Part shown: positions 1-6,029 of the stretch, piece after piece
Layout of the letters: every line of letters begins with the position of its first letter
Numbering within the stretch: position 1 is the first letter of the stretch
Assembly: GCA_947565255.1 (NCBI GenBank)
Contig: CANOFI010000105.1
Span: 1-7,822, forward strand
Length of the DNA: 7,822 nt
Source: an uncultured Lachnospiraceae bacterium
GTDB lineage: Bacteria; Bacillota; Clostridia; Lachnospirales; Lachnospiraceae
Direction: 5' to 3'
Position numbers and translations under genes: made by a program
The notes under the pieces: generated by a model
The model's database searches: none
The model's input: only the letters and a program-made list of their open reading frames with translations
What the model was told of the DNA's origin: nothing

Positions 1-139
1 TCATCCCCAACAAAATCCGTGATATTCCCGCTGTGCTTCTGCGCGTCCACACAGTAAACTCCCGCAAGGCGTCGCGAAATGCAGGGATCTGGCAGCTCAT
101 TCCACTAAACTTAATCCGGTCATCCTGAACCTTATCCAT
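1..139 (-). other. Unresolved edge fragment, possible truncated or frameshifted coding remnant
   Basis: This stretch has clearly higher GC than the AT-rich 140-390 region, which suggests the end or start of a gene cut by the window edge. On the minus strand one frame is open from the TAG at 272-274 down to the edge, about 90 codons, with an ATG at 137-139. It includes FSGMSCQIPAF, which loosely resembles the FSGxPCQI motif of the coenzyme F420 hydrogenase/dehydrogenase beta-subunit family, with Ser in place of Pro. A second minus-strand frame becomes protein-like between about 88 and 1 (residues such as LAGVYCVDAQKHSGNITDF), after an upstream TAG and with no start codon, so a frameshifted remnant is possible. 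The ATG at 139 has AAAGG directly against it, too close for a normal ribosome site. A plus-strand frame ending with TGA at 126-128 is a further option. No function is claimed. Confidence 0.2.
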
Positions 140-249
140 CCTTTCTATATAATTTTTATCCACTTCTGAAACAGCGGTTCTGATTTTCAAAAGAACCAAT
201 AAAAAAACATATAATCTTCTTCTATATCGACCATTTACTAATAATTTCC

Positions 250-278
250 TTGCAACTTTTACAAAATTATACTATACT
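250..278 (+). promoter_or_regulatory. Sigma-A type promoter for the DUF1858 gene
   Basis: The -35 element TTGCAA (250-255) and the -10 element TATACT (273-278) are separated by exactly 17 bases in AT-rich DNA. Transcription would start near 285 and give a leader of about 113 nt before the ATG at 398. It is the only good plus-strand promoter I found in this intergenic region. Confidence 0.55.
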
Positions 279-293
279 AATAAATGCAAAAAA

Positions 294-320
294 GAAATAC
301 CCTGCGGGCATATTTTTTTT
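294..320 (+). promoter_or_regulatory. Terminator-like hairpin in the leader of the DUF1858 gene
   Basis: A short GC stem, CCC (300-302), TGC loop, GGG (306-308), is preceded by an A-rich tract (about 290-299) and followed by eight T residues (313-320). The A and T tracts can lengthen the stem with mismatches. It lies between the predicted promoter and the gene, so it could act as an attenuator, or it could be a weak terminator of something upstream. The GC stem has only three pairs, so support is modest. Confidence 0.25.
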
Positions 321-397
321 CATAATTGAAACAATATATGTATTAGGCATGCATAACAGCACAGCTAATACCAGCAAACTTAAGGAGGTCTTTTATT

Positions 398-601
398 ATG
401 GCACAAATTACAAAGGATATGATTATCTCAGACATCATCGCCGTTGATGCCGATGTTATTCCGATTCTGATGGAGGCGGGAATGCATTGTATCGGCTGCC
501 CTTCCGCGCAGGGCGAATCACTGGCAGATGCAGCTATGGTTCACGGCATGGATGCAGACGCCCTGACTGCAAAAATCAATGAATTTCTTGCTGCAAAATA
601 A
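398..601 (+). CDS. DUF1858 domain protein (hybrid-cluster-protein-associated redox disulfide domain)
   Basis: A complete 67-aa protein. The start is fixed by a near-perfect Shine-Dalgarno TAAGGAGGT at 381-389, about 9 bases before the ATG. The family hallmark is visible: an N-terminal stretch beginning ITKDMIISDII, then GMHCIGCPSAQGES (28-41) with the CxxC pair C31/C34, then the conserved helix AAMVHGMDADAL (45-56). This matches DUF1858, described as a redox-disulfide domain associated with hybrid cluster protein (prismane). Members are small cytoplasmic proteins proposed to carry a redox-active disulfide or bind metal; the biochemical role is not established. No hybrid cluster protein gene is in the window, so here it stands alone, with its own promoter and terminator. 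Its size is normal for single-domain members. The family assignment is firm; the function is not. Confidence 0.9.
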   Translation: MAQITKDMIISDIIAVDADVIPILMEAGMHCIGCPSAQGESLADAAMVHGMDADALTAKINEFLAAK

Positions 602-604
602 AAA

Positions 605-650
605 TCACACCCCCATATATTGTATGCAACAACAACATATGGGGGTATGA
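605..650. terminator. Bidirectional intrinsic terminator between convergent genes
   Basis: A perfect 10-bp stem, ACCCCCATAT (609-618) with ATATGGGGGT (637-646), is capped by an inner TTGT/ACAA stem (620-623 with 632-635) and an 8-nt loop. It is extended outward by TCA/TGA (605-607 with 648-650) past one mismatch. On the plus strand it is followed by TTATATAAATTTTT, and on the minus strand by TTTTTATTTT (595-604 read in reverse). It can therefore end the DUF1858 transcript and the LamG-dockerin transcript, which converge here. Confidence 0.85.
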
Positions 651-709
651 TTATATAAATTTTTATCATTTTTTCATTTGTCAAATGCGGCTGTCTACCT
701 TCACAGCAT

Positions 710-898
710 TTACAGCTGTATCAGGTTCAGCGCCGCCTTCAGAATTATCTGTGCATCTTTTAATTCCACCTTCTGATTCCCATCTGCATCCGCTGCGCTC
801 TCTTGTTTTTTATCCAGCCGGACCAAATTCAAAGCTGCCTTTAAAACCAGCTGCGCATCCTTTAATGTAATCCGTTTATCCCCGTCTACATCTCCCCT
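710..898 (-). other. Type I dockerin module (two calcium-binding repeats)
   Basis: This covers residues about 728-789 of the preceding protein. Loop 1 is DVDGDKRITLKD, with ligand positions D730, D732, D734 and D741. Loop 2 is DADGNQKVELKD, with D764, D766, N768 and D775. Each loop is followed by nearly the same helix, AQLVLKAALNLVRL and AQIILKAALNLIQL. This is the F-hand arrangement of type I dockerins. The Leu-Lys at loop positions 10-11 is the same in both repeats, so the binding face is two-fold symmetric. Confidence 0.85.
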
Positions 899-3079
899 AA
901 GGCTATTCTCCGGCCTTTCAGTCACAACAGACTCCGACGCCTCTGGAGCCTCCGACACACTGCTTCCGCTGACGGGTTCACTCGCGGCCGGCCCGGCAGA
1001 CGGTCTCTGTGTTGGGATTGTCAGTCCCTGAAAACGCTGATTATAAAATTCTTTCACTTCCTCTGCGCTGAGCGCCGCATCCACCGTCCGAATTCCCGCA
1101 AACGCACACCCCGGAGTAACATGATTATTCATCATGCCCTTTGTCGGATAATATCCAAGATACAATGCCGTATCCTCTGCCGTCAAAAATTTCATAAGTG
1201 ATGTCGCGCCCTGGTTATTGGTTCTTCCAAACAGTCCATTTAACATAGACGGGTCGTCTGCATTGGACAAAACCTGATAATATCCATCCAAAAATCGGCT
1301 GCACGGCACATCCGTATTTTTATCAATCAGCGGTTCGCCATTCACATAATAGGTAATTCCCGCATTGTTCATCGTCAGGGTAATATACGTCCATTCGGTC
1401 GTTTTTGCAAGCTGCTTTTCTTTTTGTTCACTGCCAAGCGCTGTATAATATAAATTCTGCACACTATTGCAGACGCCTCCATTGGAATACCCTTCTGCAA
1501 AAATAGCCTCTCCCGCATTTTCTGCATAAAGCACAGAGGCAGCCTCCTCGACAGAACCCTTCGGGTGATAAATCATTTTTTTCTCATCCATAAACAGCAA
1601 AACCGATGATTTTTCTGCATCTTCCTGTTTAATCCAATAGCCAATCGTCGCCCCCTCTATCTCTTTTCCTGCAAATGGATTGTTTATTTTTGCGCCCGTG
1701 GTATACTTCATTCTTCCATTTGTCGCAACATGTACTGTATAAACTCCATGTCCCTCTATCTCCTCTACACCGCTGCTGACCGCATGCTCCACATCAGAAA
1801 TATCTGTAAGGTCTGCCAAATCTGCTTCCCTGGCAGTCACATCCTTTAAAGCCTCCATCCTGTTTTTATCCTTCTGGTATATGCCTGCAATTTCTTCCTC
1901 TGACAGCGCCTTACTATAAAACCGCAGGTCATCCAGCGCAAAATCTTCGCTGGAGCCGCTCATCCCATAAGCCGTGCCAAATACACCGCCCCCTCCAATA
2001 TGCAGCCTGGATTCCTTCGTCAGCCACTCCGACAATTTTTTTCCTTTCCCCTGTTTATCCCAGCCGGCATACAACACACAGTTCTGTGAACTGTTTTCCG
2101 CTACACCGTCTACATATACCTCCACACCTGCCGCATGGATACGGACTGTTATCTGATGCCAGTCTTTACAGTCCGCTCCAGGCAGCGCCTTTTCGTCTGA
2201 TTTTACCGAATCTGCAGGCAGAACAGCTGCACTGGTGACAACCGCTGCCGCGCTCACAGATTCATTTGCATCCGCCGTCCAGTACAGAGAGCCGTCCGCA
2301 TCAATCTGAAATTCTCCAACAGGTATTTTTCTGCCATCCGCATATCGGGAGGTTTCCCAGCGAAGAATGCAGGATGGCTTTTCTCTGCCTTCCTCATCCA
2401 ATGGCACCTTCAGCCAGTAAGAAATGGTAACACCATCATTATCTTCCACCTGCTCTGCAAACTCCCCATCTGCCAGCGGATTGTCAAAGCATAATTCAGA
2501 ACTGACAATGTATTCCTCCTGCATCAGCGCTGCCGACCCGCCGGATACCCCCCAGGGAACCATCGCATCCAGCGCCGCTGCTTCCAGCTCATTCGAAACG
2601 CCGGCCGGTTTTGTCTTGTATATTGCAGGAACCCTGCGTTTTACACCCATCTGCAGGTAAGTTCCCTTTTCATCATCATATTTTGTCGTAGGTTGGTTCG
2701 ACACCAGTCCCCGATAATAAGCCGCTTTTTCATCCTCTCCTGTATAAACCAGTCCATTAGCATCTACTTTTTCACCTTCCTCCACCTGATATGGCTTTTT
2801 CTGCACATAGGAATAGTCTGATTTTACAATTTCAAAACCATTTTCTTCCCATACCAGGTCATTTAAACCGCCGTTAAAATCGATAACTTTCCACGGTGCG
2901 GGAACTTCTGCGCTGCCTTCCCTTTTCCCACTGTTTTCATCCGCCTGTGACAGTCCGCTTTTTGATACCCCGGAACCTCTTTCGGCATGAGACGGCAAAA
3001 AATTAATTCCGGCCGCCAAAAGCGCCAGCGCTGTCCCGGCCGCAATTACCTTCTCTATTACAAATTTTGTGCGTTTCAT
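710..3079 (-). CDS. Secreted protein with two LamG-like domains and a C-terminal dockerin
   Basis: A 789-aa exported protein. The start at 3079 is preferred because AAGGAGA (3089-3095) lies 9 bases upstream and the N-terminus MKRTKFVIEKV is then a classic signal peptide, with hydrophobic core AAGTALALLAAGINFL and a likely cut after SHA near residue 32. The frame is also open to an ATG at 3220 (836 aa), but that extension would bury the signal peptide. Two concanavalin/LamG-like jelly-roll regions follow: residues about 215-402 (ISYWLKV, WHQITVRI, VEVYVDG, FALDDLRFYSKALSEEEI) and about 475-685 (IGYWIK, WTYITLTMN, TYYVNGEP, AFAGIRTVDAALSAEEV). A Pro/Ser/Glu linker (about 688-727) leads to a dockerin with calcium loops at 730-741 and 764-775. 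No catalytic domain or membrane anchor is seen. The likely role is extracellular binding, probably of glycan, with docking to a cohesin partner; ligand and partner are unknown. It appears monocistronic. Confidence 0.85.
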   Translation of the reverse strand: MKRTKFVIEKVIAAGTALALLAAGINFLPSHAERGSGVSKSGLSQADENSGKREGSAEVPAPWKVIDFNGGLNDLVWEENGFEIVKSDYSYVQKKPYQVEEGEKVDANGLVYTGEDEKAAYYRGLVSNQPTTKYDDEKGTYLQMGVKRRVPAIYKTKPAGVSNELEAAALDAMVPWGVSGGSAALMQEEYIVSSELCFDNPLADGEFAEQVEDNDGVTISYWLKVPLDEEGREKPSCILRWETSRYADGRKIPVGEFQIDADGSLYWTADANESVSAAAVVTSAAVLPADSVKSDEKALPGADCKDWHQITVRIHAAGVEVYVDGVAENSSQNCVLYAGWDKQGKGKKLSEWLTKESRLHIGGGGVFGTAYGMSGSSEDFALDDLRFYSKALSEEEIAGIYQKDKNRMEALKDVTAREADLADLTDISDVEHAVSSGVEEIEGHGVYTVHVATNGRMKYTTGAKINNPFAGKEIEGATIGYWIKQEDAEKSSVLLFMDEKKMIYHPKGSVEEAASVLYAENAGEAIFAEGYSNGGVCNSVQNLYYTALGSEQKEKQLAKTTEWTYITLTMNNAGITYYVNGEPLIDKNTDVPCSRFLDGYYQVLSNADDPSMLNGLFGRTNNQGATSLMKFLTAEDTALYLGYYPTKGMMNNHVTPGCAFAGIRTVDAALSAEEVKEFYNQRFQGLTIPTQRPSAGPAASEPVSGSSVSEAPEASESVVTERPENSLRGDVDGDKRITLKDAQLVLKAALNLVRLDKKQESAADADGNQKVELKDAQIILKAALNLIQL

Positions 3080-3120
3080 TATTTCTGCTCTCCTTGTTCC
3101 ATTCTTTCCATAAAAATGCA

Positions 3121-3217
3121 GGGTTATCGGGAAACAGCCTCCACATACTATATATAGTTGTAATATACCAGATATTGTATCTATATATAGAATTGGAACG
3201 GTTATTCCCGATAACCC
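3121..3217. repeat. 97-bp imperfect palindrome between tkt and the dockerin gene
   Basis: The outer arms are a perfect 13-bp inverted repeat, GGGTTATCGGGAA (3121-3133) and TTCCCGATAACCC (3205-3217). Inside, TCCA (3140-3143) can pair with TGGA (3194-3197). The palindrome CTATATATAG then occurs twice (3148-3157 and 3181-3190), and AATAT/ATATT (3162-3166 with 3172-3176) closes on a 5-nt centre. The right arm also carries its own smaller dyad, GGTTAT-TCCCG-ATAACC (3200-3216), so two structures compete. On the minus strand the hairpin is followed by TGCATTTTTA. It could be a terminator or attenuator after tkt, a pair of operators 84 bp apart, or a MITE-like element. Confidence 0.7.
3162..3170 (-). 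promoter_or_regulatory. Weak extended -10 promoter candidate for the LamG-dockerin gene
   Basis: Read on the minus strand the sequence is TGGTATATT, a TGn plus TATATT extended -10 element. The position 17 bases upstream (CTATAT) is a poor -35 element. It sits at the centre of the 97-bp palindrome, so an operator arrangement would make sense, but the AT-rich sequence makes chance matches likely. Confidence 0.25.
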
Positions 3218-3231
3218 CATTATGTAAACCT

Positions 3232-5217
3232 TTATAATGCTTTTGTCGTCTTCACAATATTTTCCACAGTAAACCCAAATTTAGGGAAGAGCACTGAATA
3301 CGGTGCGCTTGCGCCGAAGCCCTTCATTGTAATGTAAGCGCCGTCCAGCCCAACATATTTGCCCCAGCCAAATTCAGCCAGCGCCTCAATTGCCACTCTC
3401 TTGCGCACAGCCTTCGGCAGTACAGACTCTTTGTACTCGTCTGACTGCTGTTCAAAAATGTCCATGCACGGCATACTGACTACACGCACATCCATTCCGT
3501 CCTTCGCAAGCTCTTTCTTTGCTTCCACTGCAAGAGCCACCTCGGAACCGCTGGCTATCAAAATTGCATCCGGCACATCCTTCTCCGAATCCTCCAGCAC
3601 ATAAGCGCCCTTTAAGGCTTCCTTAGAAGAACCGGCTAACTGCGGCAGATTCTGTCTTGTCAGGGCAAGTCCTGTCGGAGTCGTCTTGTTGCTGATCGCA
3701 TAATACCATGCTGCCGCTGTCTCCGTTGCATCCGCCGGACGCCAGACTGCAAAATTCGGAAGGGAACGGAGCATCGCGAGCTGCTCAATTGGCTCATGGG
3801 TTGGACCATCCTCACCAACCCCGATGCTGTCGTGAGTAAACACATAGGTCAGCGGCAGACCCATAATCGCTGCCAGTCTTGCCATCGGCTTCGTGTAATC
3901 ACTGAACACGAAAAATGTCGCAACATACGGCTTCAGTCCGCCATGCAGGGCAAGTCCGTTGCCGATAGCTGCCATCGCGATTTCACGCACACCAAAATGC
4001 AGGTTGCGTCCCGCGTAATTCTCTTTTGAAAAATCACCGGCATCCTTCATATTGGTCTTATTGGACGGTGCCAGATCGGCAGAACCTCCGATAAAATTCG
4101 GCAGAATGTCCTTGATGCGGTTAATCATAATACCGGAAAGGTTACGCGTTGCATCCGGCTTATCCTCATACGCCCAAAATGCCTCGTCATCAATCAGGGC
4201 ATCCGCGGCATTGACATCGTGGTACTTATCCCAAAGCGCCTTCTTTTCCGGGAATTTTGCACAATACTCTGCAAACAGCTTATTCCATGCCTCTTCTGCC
4301 TTGCCTTTTTCCTCTGTGATTGCCTTATAATTGGCATATACATCCTCCGGCACATAAAAATCCTTATCAGCCGGGAATCCTAAATTCTCTTTTAAAGCCT
4401 TTACGTTCTCTTCTCCAAGCGGCTCGCCGTGCGCGCTTGCCTTTCCCTGCTTTGCCGGACAGCCGTATCCAATCTGCGTCTTAACCGTAATCATCGTCGG
4501 TCTTGTCGTATCCTTTTTGGCCTCCTCAATTGCCCTGCCGATTTCTTCCAAATCGTTGCCATCCTCGACAACCAGCGTCTGGAAACCAAACGCCTCAAAC
4601 CGTTTTTTGACATCCTCTGTAAATGCAATGTCCGTGCTTCCCTCAATTGAAATCTTATTGGAGTCGTAAAGGACAATCAGCTTGCCAAGCCCCAGTGTAC
4701 CGGCCAGCGAAAATGCCTCGGATGAAATGCCTTCCATCATACAGCCGTCCCCGCCGAGCACATAAGTATAATGGTCAACAACCGGGTAGCCTTCCTCATT
4801 AAATACGCTGGCAAGATGTGCCTCCGCCATCGCCATGCCGACAGCCATACCCATCCCGGCGCCAAGCGGTCCTGTCGTTGCCTCCACGCCTACGGTATGT
4901 CCGTATTCCGGATGTCCCGGAGTCAGGGAACCATCCTGACGAAACTGCGCCAGCTCCTCCACCGGCAAATCTCCATATCCAAATAAATGGAACAGAGAAT
5001 ATAACAAAGTTGAGCCATGTCCACCGGATAAAATAAAACGGTCACGGTTCGGCCACTTCGGGTTCTTTGGGTTATGGTTCATATGTTTTGCCCACAGCTC
5101 GTATGCCATTGCAGCAGAACCAAGCGGCAGTCCGGGATGGCCGGATTTTGCCTTCTGAATTGCGTCAGCCGCCAGCACACGGATCGCATTGACGGACTTT
5201 ACATCAATATTACTCAT
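3232..5217 (-). CDS. tkt: Transketolase
   Basis: A complete 661-aa thiamine-diphosphate enzyme of the non-oxidative pentose phosphate pathway. It moves two-carbon units from ketoses such as xylulose 5-phosphate to aldoses such as ribose 5-phosphate or erythrose 4-phosphate. Visible motifs: SGHPG with H27, GGHGS with H67, GHPE with H101, the ThDP/metal motif GDGCMMEG (156-163) with N187 in DSNKIS, SAHGEP with H263, catalytic E412 in FGVREIA, and the GEDGPTHEP signature (468-476). The length is normal for the single-chain form, although many Firmicutes carry transketolase split into two genes. The ATG at 5217 is preferred over an adjacent TTG at 5220 because AGGAGG (5226-5231) is then 8 bases away. 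It lies 28 bases after the transaldolase gene, as the second gene of a two-gene operon. No conventional compact terminator follows; the 97-bp palindrome is the only candidate. Confidence 0.97.
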   Translation of the reverse strand: MSNIDVKSVNAIRVLAADAIQKAKSGHPGLPLGSAAMAYELWAKHMNHNPKNPKWPNRDRFILSGGHGSTLLYSLFHLFGYGDLPVEELAQFRQDGSLTPGHPEYGHTVGVEATTGPLGAGMGMAVGMAMAEAHLASVFNEEGYPVVDHYTYVLGGDGCMMEGISSEAFSLAGTLGLGKLIVLYDSNKISIEGSTDIAFTEDVKKRFEAFGFQTLVVEDGNDLEEIGRAIEEAKKDTTRPTMITVKTQIGYGCPAKQGKASAHGEPLGEENVKALKENLGFPADKDFYVPEDVYANYKAITEEKGKAEEAWNKLFAEYCAKFPEKKALWDKYHDVNAADALIDDEAFWAYEDKPDATRNLSGIMINRIKDILPNFIGGSADLAPSNKTNMKDAGDFSKENYAGRNLHFGVREIAMAAIGNGLALHGGLKPYVATFFVFSDYTKPMARLAAIMGLPLTYVFTHDSIGVGEDGPTHEPIEQLAMLRSLPNFAVWRPADATETAAAWYYAISNKTTPTGLALTRQNLPQLAGSSKEALKGAYVLEDSEKDVPDAILIASGSEVALAVEAKKELAKDGMDVRVVSMPCMDIFEQQSDEYKESVLPKAVRKRVAIEALAEFGWGKYVGLDGAYITMKGFGASAPYSVLFPKFGFTVENIVKTTKAL

Positions 5218-5245
5218 CAAAAAATCCTCCTATTATTATTCAAAT

Positions 5246-5902
5246 CTATTCGCCAAACACCGCAATATAATCCTTCTGGAACTTCTCAATTCCGGCTGTC
5301 GTTAATGGATGCTTTGTCATTGCCTCAATGACGCCGTATGGAATGGTTGCTATATCTGCGCCCGCCAGAGCACAGTCTGTCACATGAATCGGATTACGGA
5401 TGCTGGCTGCAATGATTTCTGTTTCAATGCCATGAATAGAGAAAATTTCTGCAATATCGCGGATTAAGTCAATACCCGGCTGGTTAATATCATCTAAACG
5501 TCCTAAAAACGGAGATACATATGTAGCGCCCGCTCTTGCGGCCAAAAGCGCCTGATTTGCAGTAAATACCAGTGTTACGTTCGTCTTAATTCCTTCTTTT
5601 GCCAGCACTTTTGTCGCTTTTAATCCCTCTGCTGTCATCGGAATCTTTACAATCATATTCGGATGCAGCTTCGCAATTTCTCTTCCTTCTGCAATCATGC
5701 CCTCTGCATCTACAGTCGTAGCCTTTACTTCCCCGCTGATGGGTCCGTCCACGATCGATGCAATTTCTTTTAATACATCCTCCTGGCTTCTTCCTCCCTC
5801 TTTTGCTATCAGGGACGGATTGGTTGTAACACCGCAGATTACACCCATGTCATTTGCCTTCCTGATGTCCTCGATTTTCGCTGTGTCAACAAATAATTTC
5901 AT
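5246..5902 (-). CDS. tal: Transaldolase, TalC/FSA-type (small class I aldolase family)
   Basis: A 218-aa protein of the small TalC/fructose-6-phosphate aldolase family. It transfers a dihydroxyacetone unit between sedoheptulose 7-phosphate and glyceraldehyde 3-phosphate in the non-oxidative pentose phosphate pathway. Visible features: VDTAKIEDI at the N-terminus with D6, GVTTNPSLIAK (24-34), and the Schiff-base lysine K86 in IVKIPMTAEGL. The position of E. coli FSA Tyr131 is Phe132 here (SPFLGRLDD), and that of Gln59 is Glu58 (SGEVKATT). Both are the transaldolase rather than the aldolase state, so I favour transaldolase although many annotations call such proteins fructose-6-phosphate aldolase. 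AGGAGG (5912-5917) sits 9 bases before the ATG. It is the first gene of the tal-tkt operon, 28 bases from tkt, and has its own promoter and a hairpin leader. Confidence 0.93.
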   Translation of the reverse strand: MKLFVDTAKIEDIRKANDMGVICGVTTNPSLIAKEGGRSQEDVLKEIASIVDGPISGEVKATTVDAEGMIAEGREIAKLHPNMIVKIPMTAEGLKATKVLAKEGIKTNVTLVFTANQALLAARAGATYVSPFLGRLDDINQPGIDLIRDIAEIFSIHGIETEIIAASIRNPIHVTDCALAGADIATIPYGVIEAMTKHPLTTAGIEKFQKDYIAVFGE

Positions 5903-5944
5903 GTTATACTTCCTCCTATATTTATTCTTCTGACTTTTAACTGA

Positions 5945-5970
5945 CCGGCTGTGTGGTTCACACTGCGCGG
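5945..5970 (-). promoter_or_regulatory. Hairpin in the tal-tkt leader
   Basis: The stem is CCG-GC (5945-5949), a T:T mismatch, then GTGTG (5951-5955), loop GTT, CACAC (5959-5963), GC (5965-5966), one bulged base and CGG (5968-5970). That is ten paired bases in all. On the transcribed minus strand it lies between the predicted start near 5993 and the tal ribosome-binding site, is GC-rich, and has no T-run after it, so it is more likely a leader structure than a terminator. Confidence 0.4.
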
Positions 5971-5999
5971 CGCCAATTTATATGTTGTCTATCCCTTTT

Positions 6000-6028
6000 A
6001 TTATACAACTGCAAACGGACTTTGTCCA
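6000..6028 (-). promoter_or_regulatory. Sigma-A promoter of the tal-tkt operon
   Basis: Read on the minus strand, the -35 element TGGACA (6023-6028) and a consensus -10 TATAAT (6000-6005) are separated by exactly 17 bases. The -35 lies immediately beyond the araD stop codon at 6030-6032. Transcription would begin near 5993, giving a leader of about 90 nt before tal. This makes tal-tkt independently transcribed from araD. Confidence 0.75.
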
Positions 6029-6029
6029 T

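Noticed and set aside
176..197. A GGTTCT/AGAACC hairpin as a terminator for the left-edge fragment
   Set aside because: The stem is six pairs with a 10-base loop and has no T-run after it on either strand in the direction needed.
250..447. A 65-codon plus-strand frame starting at TTG 250
   Set aside because: It starts inside the -35 element, overlaps the well-supported DUF1858 gene in another frame, has no ribosome site and shows low-complexity AT-rich composition.
3080..3220. A 47-residue upstream extension of the LamG-dockerin protein from an ATG at 3220
   Set aside because: An AAAGG lies upstream and the frame is open, but the extension would bury a clear signal peptide and run through the 97-bp palindrome. 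The internal start at 3079 has a better ribosome site and the expected N-terminus.
5218..5220. TTG at 5220 as the transketolase start
   Set aside because: The neighbouring ATG at 5217 gives the better 8-base spacing to AGGAGG and a normal start codon.
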